This document shows positions 57,801 to 64,000 of a stretch of 64,000 nucleotides of DNA, piece after piece. The first letter of the stretch is position 1. Each line of letters starts with the position of its first letter. Below the pieces are notes generated by a model that saw only the letters and a program-made list of their open reading frames with translations, did no database searches and was not told the DNA's origin. The stretch is taken from NCBI RefSeq assembly GCF_026016465.1, contig NZ_CP100390.1, positions 3,082,501 to 3,146,500 of the forward strand, in the 5' to 3' direction. The DNA is from Alkalimarinus alittae. GTDB lineage: Bacteria; Pseudomonadota; Gammaproteobacteria; Pseudomonadales; Oleiphilaceae. A program made the translations under genes and the position numbers.

Positions 57801-58791
57801 AACGGTAACTGGACCACTCCATACTGAGATCATAAATCGACAGTATGTTGGTTTCGCTTAGCTGACTCCAAAAAAAATCAGCTTTTATATTCTTGAGTGG
57901 CAATACAGACCCTTTTTCACTTTGCCACTGTAGTGTTTCAGCGTCGATTTCTCCTTGCAGCGATAAAATATCGCCCTCCAAAAGCTCTAGCCATAGCCGA
58001 CCCGAAGCGTTTATTTTTTCAAGGTGAATACCCTTCCATTGATATGCGCTTAAGTATTGATTAATCAGTGGGCTCGATGCCCAGTCCAAAAAGAGCTTAC
58101 CCGTAAACTCTTTTGATAAGATCCAGCCAGCACCTTTTGCCGAAAATCGTGCAAATGGACTTTTAGAGTCGGAATCTAAAATCTCGCCGCTGGCACTAAA
58201 AGCGCGCCCATCAAAGGTCATTATGGCACTGGGGATAACCCAGGAACTTTGACTTTTTGTTGAGCTAAGCAGCTCTACCGTTACGTCCGAAATCACTAAA
58301 CTAGGCTGTTCCAAGACCGAAAAGATTTCGTCAAAATTTGTTGATGAAGCACTTCTGTTAACGGGCAGCCCAGGGATATCCCACTCACCGTCACTATTCT
58401 GATGTAACGGCAGTGTAATACCGCTAGCTTCTACAGACTGAAATTGTAACGCGCCATTTAATAGACTTTGAAGCACCGACAGGTGAATATAGAAGGTGTT
58501 GATGCGTAAGTGAGAGGCTGTTTTTTGATCGCCGCTTTTAGGCAAGTCATGTTTCAACTCTATATCTGAAACAATCAAGACGGGGTCTAGCCACCGCCAA
58601 CTGCCTTCAACGTCACCAATAGTAACAGGTGCACCGAGCTGCTCACTCAGAAGAATTTCTAAATCAGGCTTATAAGATGAAACAAAAGGAAAGAACTGCC
58701 TACCCACAGCCATATAGGCAGCCACTAGCACAAGTAGTATTAGTGCTAGCAGCCATATAAGATGAGTAAACCTACCAATCAATCGATACAA
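54895..58791 (-). CDS. yhdP: AsmA-like envelope lipid transport protein YhdP
   Basis: A 1298-residue protein. An N-terminal membrane helix (about 9-30) is followed by a very long periplasmic part rich in beta strands, as in the AsmA/TamB-like family; DLEILLSEQLGAPVTIGDVEGSWRWLDP at the start and GRVVLSLENGTLLDAKSATEVFKVFGILN near the end are conserved YhdP signatures. YhdP helps phospholipids cross to the outer membrane and affects envelope integrity. It sits between rng and the nitrilase gene in the usual order. Its length is normal for the family. Confidence 0.93.
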   Translation of the reverse strand: MYRLIGRFTHLIWLLALILLVLVAAYMAVGRQFFPFVSSYKPDLEILLSEQLGAPVTIGDVEGSWRWLDPVLIVSDIELKHDLPKSGDQKTASHLRINTFYIHLSVLQSLLNGALQFQSVEASGITLPLHQNSDGEWDIPGLPVNRSASSTNFDEIFSVLEQPSLVISDVTVELLSSTKSQSSWVIPSAIMTFDGRAFSASGEILDSDSKSPFARFSAKGAGWILSKEFTGKLFLDWASSPLINQYLSAYQWKGIHLEKINASGRLWLELLEGDILSLQGEIDAETLQWQSEKGSVLPLKNIKADFFWSQLSETNILSIYDLSMEWSSYRWTPSNYALHFSEEAVNVNGQQVNLSMLTALLLATNVLPPKGQKALADYHPGGSLTNVELTIPLNQRSAIRIDETSPLFQLEANIEDVSSQAVGGAPGATGMTGYLSLNDREGAVFVDSDDFTLSFPNLFLDGWSFEKSQVIVDWSIADSGDINVYSSGINLYLTEKSLVFGAFSLLLSDTKEDVLGLRVGVNNVDASRAYQLVPYHAVDSGIYDWLKSSIKGGVVESGLYVGYGSIESDAPAHSFTSSMVFNTSGARLLFDAGWPELTELNSKIFLQNGYLNIDAPKVSYRGAALTGTHVELVADLDEAESWLNVVTHTRPNEQDVQYWLNDSPVSEHLGKLSEQLIFQGEIGVTIELGIPLHDMAQNIEYNLAFDVQDAEFKHSPSDVVFKDVTGLATLSSKTGLSAESVALEVFGHPAVLNMQSDIFQEGMDTQLVLVGDISVSALTDQLPIDNHLPVAGQTAYTAALTLSSDDQKNAQFSLTSDLQGISILLPEPFSKVSSNALPLKIQVEITDDAIALDAGLGDLASVNASFENGDFKAGSVLIGGGEAEIASEDGLFITGALNQLTVAPWIDYISSNAANDESSLIKEVALKVGSLNIYDQLFNSVEAVIKSEGDSWSIVFEGDDLAGTVSLPSKGNKPNIDLRKIRLTIPETAELGQDVSPSDIPEMVFLIDDLVINDVSYGKWSADLVKKDSSVVANGVVANGIVAKDVKVSLAGTDLKGRLSWVKDVYGISTTILTATIAGGNIGAISKALNKSEVLNSEKFSSEVSLVWSESPTELELADLSGRVVLSLENGTLLDAKSATEVFKVFGILNAEAIKRRLTLDFSDLYQKGLGYDRIEGVARIDKGTLTLENPLAIQGPSSAYKFTGSADLNAETLNMDMVVILPLTKNLPLAALFLGAPQIGGAVWVIDKLLGEPLSKLTSATYELKGRWDDPQIKLKNVFDRTERFEGLTPSQRMRAE

Positions 58792-58884
58792 ATTCGTTAC
58801 AATCCGTTAGTTAGCAGGCGTTTCCTGCTATAAGGGCCGCAGCCATACCTGCCAGCCTGTATTGAACCACATTGTGATAAAGAG

Positions 58885-60375
58885 TTAAATTAACACGACA
58901 TCGTATTGAATTTGGCTATACATAACCTCTACTTGAAACTTTACACTTTTACCTATAAAGGTCTCTAGGTCGGCCACATTATCAGACTCTTCATCCAACA
59001 ACCTATCAATTACACCTTGAGAAGCCATCACTAAATAACCCGATGCATCATACGCTCTATTGATGCGTAAAATTTCTCTTAGTATTTCATAACACACCGT
59101 TTCTGAGGTTTTAATAAACCCACTACCTTCACAAACACCACAAGGCTCACATAGCGCCTGCCCTAGGCTCTCAGTCGTACGTTTACGCGTCATCTCAACG
59201 AGCCCTAACTCTGAAACACAACTCAGTTTAGTCTTTGCGTGGTCTCTCTCAAGCATTTTTTCTAGCATCCTCAGTACAGAACGCTGATGCTCTGGATCTT
59301 CCATATCAATAAAATCGAGGATAATAATCCCGCCGAGATTTCTAAGTCGTAATTGACGACTTATAGCCCTGGCCGCCTCAAGGTTTGTTTTGAATATAGT
59401 TTCTTCCAGGTTTCTATGCCCAACAAACCCACCGGTATTAACATCAATGGTAGTCATGGCTTCTGTTTGATCAATAATCAAATAGCCACCTGACTTTAAC
59501 TGAACTTTTCTGCCGAGCGCCTTTTGAATTTCATCTTCAACGCCATATAGGTCAAAGACGGGACGCTCCCCTGGGTAATACTCAAGGCGATCAGTGACAT
59601 CAATCAGAAACTCTTCTGAAAACGATTTAACTCGCTGAAAGCTTTCTTTAGAGTCAATTCTTATTTTTTCTGTGGCAGGCCTGACTAAATCTCTGATGGT
59701 TCTAATACACAAAGGAAGGTCTTGATAAATGACAGATGGCACTTTCGCCGTTTTTATTTTCTCCTGTACAGAAACCCAAAGCCTTTCTAAGAATTTAATA
59801 TCCGATTTAAGTTCATCTTCCCCTGCACCATCTGTTACGGTTCGTACAATATAACCGGCTAACGGGGCGGTGCTTTCCTGACGGTAGCTTTCTACCAACG
59901 CTTTAAGGCGCTCACGTTCTTCATCATCTTCTATACGTTGAGAAATACCTACATGGTCGGTCCCAGGCATATAAACTAAGTACCTGGAAGGGATCGATAA
60001 CTGCGTGGTTAGTCGTGCGCCCTTAGTGCCGATGGGGTCCTTAGTGACTTGCACAACCAAAGACTGCCCCTCTCTTAATAGTGAGCTAATATCGGGAACC
60101 GGCCTACCCTGAGCATTATTGGGAGCATTGGAGTCATCTTTACTGTCTGGGCGAACAATATCAGAAGCATGGATAAACGCGGCACGCTCAAGCCCTATCT
60201 CTACGAAAGCTGCCTCCATACCCGGTAAAACCCGCACGACTTTACCTTTATATATATTACCAACAATACCTCTACGACCCGTCCGCTCGATATACACTTC
60301 TTGTAGCATACCGTTTTCTACCAGCGCGACTCTCGTTTCAACTGGAGTGACGTTAATAAGAATTTCTTCTGTCAT
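58885..60375 (-). CDS. rng: Ribonuclease G
   Basis: A 496-residue RNase E/G family enzyme. The S1 domain (about 35-125; GNIYKGKVVRVLPGMEAAFVEIG) is followed by the RNase H-like/DNase I-like catalytic part with IDVNTGGFVG and ILDFIDMEDPEH, whose Asp residues bind Mg2+, and the zinc-link CEPCGVCEGSG. It processes 16S rRNA 5' ends and degrades mRNA. It has the RNase G length, lacking the long RNase E tail. Order yhdP-rng-maf-mreDCB is conserved. Confidence 0.95.
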   Translation of the reverse strand: MTEEILINVTPVETRVALVENGMLQEVYIERTGRRGIVGNIYKGKVVRVLPGMEAAFVEIGLERAAFIHASDIVRPDSKDDSNAPNNAQGRPVPDISSLLREGQSLVVQVTKDPIGTKGARLTTQLSIPSRYLVYMPGTDHVGISQRIEDDEERERLKALVESYRQESTAPLAGYIVRTVTDGAGEDELKSDIKFLERLWVSVQEKIKTAKVPSVIYQDLPLCIRTIRDLVRPATEKIRIDSKESFQRVKSFSEEFLIDVTDRLEYYPGERPVFDLYGVEDEIQKALGRKVQLKSGGYLIIDQTEAMTTIDVNTGGFVGHRNLEETIFKTNLEAARAISRQLRLRNLGGIIILDFIDMEDPEHQRSVLRMLEKMLERDHAKTKLSCVSELGLVEMTRKRTTESLGQALCEPCGVCEGSGFIKTSETVCYEILREILRINRAYDASGYLVMASQGVIDRLLDEESDNVADLETFIGKSVKFQVEVMYSQIQYDVVLI

Positions 60376-60464
60376 ATTAAATTACCCACCACCATCATTC
60401 TTATTATGCATTGTTAGCCAATACCTAACCTGCCAACATCGCCCTAAGCCAAACACAATTCTTT

Positions 60465-61076
60465 CTAGCCCTGTCTATCCCATACCATGACATCAGCCAA
60501 GCTTAGCATTTCAGCCACTTCGGCTAACGGAAGACCTACGACAGCACTGTAACTACCGCTAATACGTTCAACAAAAACAGCGCCAAACCCCTGAATACCA
60601 TATGACCCTGCTTTATCTTGAGGTTCTCCTGATTGCCAATACGCCTTTATTTGATCTTCACTTAATGATTTAAACGTAACATCGGTCACCACCAATTGAG
60701 TATTTATTTCTGGTTCTCCACTATTGATGCCACTATGACAGGTCACTAAACAGACCGATGTCATCACTTGGTGCACCCGCCCAGACAGTTTAAGCAACAT
60801 TGTTTTGGCTTCTGTGAAATCAGCAGGTTTGCCTAGTATTTCACCATCAACAATCACACTTGTATCAGCCCCCAATACAGAAAAAGAAGAATCATCTTGC
60901 TGCAGTGCAACACAAGCACTCACCTTTTCCCTTGCCATCCTAAGAACATAACTTGATGCTTCTTCTTGTGGGAGTGGGGTTTCATCAATATCAACAGCTT
61001 GCACATTAAAGCGAACACCAATCTGAGCCAGTAACTCGCTACGGCGTGGAGATGCAGACGCTAATATTAATTTCAT
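60465..61076 (-). CDS. maf: Maf-type nucleotide pyrophosphatase
   Basis: A 203-residue Maf protein. LASASPRRSELLAQIG (N-terminal substrate-binding motif), GADTSVIVDGEILGKP and the late AGSYGIQGFGAVFVERISG-SY-VVGLP series are family hallmarks. Proteins encoded next to mreDCB and rng (YhdE group) hydrolyse dTTP and UTP and modified nucleotides; that specificity is assumed from position. It lies between mreD and rng. Confidence 0.94.
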   Translation of the reverse strand: MKLILASASPRRSELLAQIGVRFNVQAVDIDETPLPQEEASSYVLRMAREKVSACVALQQDDSSFSVLGADTSVIVDGEILGKPADFTEAKTMLLKLSGRVHQVMTSVCLVTCHSGINSGEPEINTQLVVTDVTFKSLSEDQIKAYWQSGEPQDKAGSYGIQGFGAVFVERISGSYSAVVGLPLAEVAEMLSLADVMVWDRQG

Positions 61077-61088
61077 TACAGCTCCATA

Positions 61089-61568
61089 CTACCGTAGTTT
61101 TAATGCCACTTTATCAATAAAAAGGTAAAGAATTGGCCAAGTAATCGCACTGGTCAACGCAGGAAGAAGATAAACCATTCCTGAAACAGGGTTGCCTACG
61201 AGGTTTCTAATAAAGTGGCCAATCATCAAGTGAATACCTACCACTAAAAACACCGTAAACGATTGCTGCAACAAAGGAAAAAGCTTAATCCTTTGATGCA
61301 TAGTTAGCACCAAATAAGCGACAACCGCCAACGAAAGTGCATTGACACCGAGTAAATTGCCTTCAAGAATATCTAATACCAAGCCTGAAGACCAAGCCAC
61401 CACAACCCCTACGCTAGTAGGCGATTTAATCACCCAGTAAATAACGACCATCGCCACCCACTCAGGGCGTAAATATGAAACAGCATGAGGCAATGCTAAA
61501 ATACTAAATAGAAACGCAACACTAAAACTGATAAATATAAAGAATGAACCAGACCGAGTAGCGACCAT
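61089..61568 (-). CDS. mreD: Rod shape-determining protein MreD
   Basis: A 159-residue hydrophobic protein with about five membrane helices. The segment LRPEWVAMVVIYWV and the later GLVLDILEGNLLGVNALSLAV match MreD. It connects MreC and MreB with the elongation peptidoglycan machinery. It shares its start base with the mreC stop (ATG overlap), so they are co-translated. Confidence 0.92.
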   Translation of the reverse strand: MVATRSGSFFIFISFSVAFLFSILALPHAVSYLRPEWVAMVVIYWVIKSPTSVGVVVAWSSGLVLDILEGNLLGVNALSLAVVAYLVLTMHQRIKLFPLLQQSFTVFLVVGIHLMIGHFIRNLVGNPVSGMVYLLPALTSAITWPILYLFIDKVALKLR

Positions 61569-62506
61569 TATTCACCATCCCCTAACTCTTCTGATAACGC
61601 GTTGTTATCTTCTATTTCACCGTCTTGTTCATCAACAGAATGTTTAGTCACAACAAGTACCAATAGACTACGATTAAGTTGCGCCCGAGGCTGAGCGGTC
61701 ACCCTAGCAAACGGTTGGCCTGGGTCATGCTGAACAGAATTGACTTCAGCAACAGGGTAACCAGGCGGAAACTTTCCACCGAGCCCAGAACTGACCAACA
61801 GGTCTCCTTCTTGTATGTCAGCGGTGTCAGGTACATTTGCGAGTTCTAAATAGTCGTAATTGCCATTCCCTAAGGCAATCGCCCTAACACCGCTTCTGTT
61901 TACCTGTACGGGCACGGCATGGCTGTTATCAGAAATGAGCAGTACTCGACTCGCAAACTCACTTACTTCTATTACCTGACCAAACAATCCGTTTGAGTCC
62001 AGTACAGCCTGCCCCACAACAACGCCATCGAGTCGGCCTTTATTAATGATCACATAGTGCTTAAATGGGTCTGGACTGACACCAATAAGCTCGGCAACCT
62101 TAACCGTTTCATCAACCACTCCAGAGGCATTTAGCAGCTCTCTCAGCCGTCCATTTTCAGCCATAATAAAGGCAAATTTTTGCGCTTTGCGTTCAAGTAC
62201 TAATGTTCGCGCTTTCATTGCGTCGACATCTTCTTGCAACTGTACTCTAGAGGTCGTGACCTCATCTACCCAATCGACAACACCTTTTGGAAGATTACTT
62301 AGCCATTGCATAGGCGTTAGCGCAGAGCCAAGGGCGTGCCTCACCTTATCTAAATAATCAAAACGGTTATCTACGAATATTAGAGCGCAAGAAAGGATAG
62401 CCACCAACAACAAGCGATAGCCTAAAAATGGGCCTTGAACAAAGATTGTCTTAATTGAAGACTCCTTCACTAAGTTCAAATCAGGTTTAAGGGCATACAA
62501 ACGCAT
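61568..62506 (-). CDS. mreC: Rod shape-determining protein MreC
   Basis: A 312-residue bitopic protein: one N-terminal helix (about 29-47; GYRLLLVAILSCALIFVDNR), a periplasmic coiled coil (about 85-125), and two beta-barrel subdomains with SPDPFKHYVIINKGRLDGVVVGQAVLDSNGLFGQV and the conserved SGLGGKFPPGYPVAEV. MreC organises the elongasome. The tail is acidic (EIEDNNALSEELGDGE), as in related bacteria. It is separated from mreB by a terminator. Confidence 0.94.
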   Translation of the reverse strand: MRLYALKPDLNLVKESSIKTIFVQGPFLGYRLLLVAILSCALIFVDNRFDYLDKVRHALGSALTPMQWLSNLPKGVVDWVDEVTTSRVQLQEDVDAMKARTLVLERKAQKFAFIMAENGRLRELLNASGVVDETVKVAELIGVSPDPFKHYVIINKGRLDGVVVGQAVLDSNGLFGQVIEVSEFASRVLLISDNSHAVPVQVNRSGVRAIALGNGNYDYLELANVPDTADIQEGDLLVSSGLGGKFPPGYPVAEVNSVQHDPGQPFARVTAQPRAQLNRSLLVLVVTKHSVDEQDGEIEDNNALSEELGDGE

Positions 62507-62551
62507 ACCCCGTTTTTTATTTTACCGCCAAAACAAAAGCCATATAACGGC

Positions 62552-62580
62552 AAAAGCCAGACCTTTCATGTCTGGCTTTT
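62552..62580 (-). terminator. Terminator between mreB and mreC
   Basis: AAAAGCCAGAC and GTCTGGCTTTT form a perfect 11-base arm pair around CTTTCAT, giving a T-tract on either strand. It lies 19 bases after the mreB stop, so most mreB transcription should end here and mreCD be expressed by read-through or from their own promoter. Confidence 0.85.
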
Positions 62581-62598
62581 AACTTAATAATTTAAGCG

Positions 62599-64000
<1,402 letters not shown>

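Overview
The window is a 64-kb piece of a gammaproteobacterial chromosome, moderately AT-rich, with no rRNA, tRNA or CRISPR that I can see. The pilA-pilB-pilC-pilD-coaE-yacG block, the hisD-hisG-murA-ibaG-mla block, the kdsD-lptCAB-rpoN-hpf-ptsN-rapZ-npr block and the yhdP-rng-maf-mreDCB block are arranged much as in Pseudomonas and Marinobacter relatives. Together with the DUF1302/DUF1329 pair this points (inference) to a marine, Oceanospirillales-like organism. Species cannot be settled from the sequence alone.

Layout. 1-7.5 kb: a glycan region (glycosyltransferases, a DUF354 protein, a methyltransferase, and a GT-C-like membrane protein with a TPR tail) running leftward directly behind two tandem type IV pilin genes; the first pilin has a good sigma-54 promoter. 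7.8-11.7 kb: pilB, pilC, pilD on the other strand. 11.7-12.5 kb: a zeta-toxin-like kinase gene plus a small overlapping ORF, inserted between pilD and coaE and bounded by a perfect 30-bp direct repeat of the pilD 3' end. 12.5-15.7 kb: coaE, yacG, a HIT protein, a CidA/CidB-type pair, trmO. 15.8-25.9 kb: a mixed region with a PilZ protein, a cysteine-cluster protein, a hybrid sensor kinase, an ArsR regulator, outer-membrane barrel proteins, a large lipoprotein of unknown function, a Bax-like glucosaminidase and a YkvA protein. 25.9-33.7 kb: a MalT-like LuxR regulator, DUF1329 and DUF1302 envelope proteins, and a divergent thiolase. 33.8-36.6 kb: zapE, zapG, Nif3-like.

36.6-43.6 kb, leftward: hisD, hisG, murA, ibaG, mlaB-C-D-E-F (phospholipid retrograde transport). 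43.8-54.0 kb, rightward: yrbG-like exchanger, kdsD, lptC, lptA, lptB, rpoN, hpf, ptsN, rapZ, npr, mgtE, darP. 54.0-63.6 kb, leftward: nitrilase-like hydrolase, yhdP, rng, maf, mreD, mreC, mreB. Most of this half serves the envelope: peptidoglycan precursor synthesis (murA), LPS inner core and transport (kdsD, lptABC), lipid asymmetry (mla, yhdP) and cell shape (mre). It also carries the nitrogen PTS and sigma-54. The sigma-54 gene and a sigma-54 promoter on pilA lie in the same window.

The least ordinary parts are the toxin-like insertion with its direct repeats, the tandem-pilin/glycan locus, four REP-like palindromic elements, and conserved blocks that lack usual members (kdsC, tldD/pmbA, hisC/degS).
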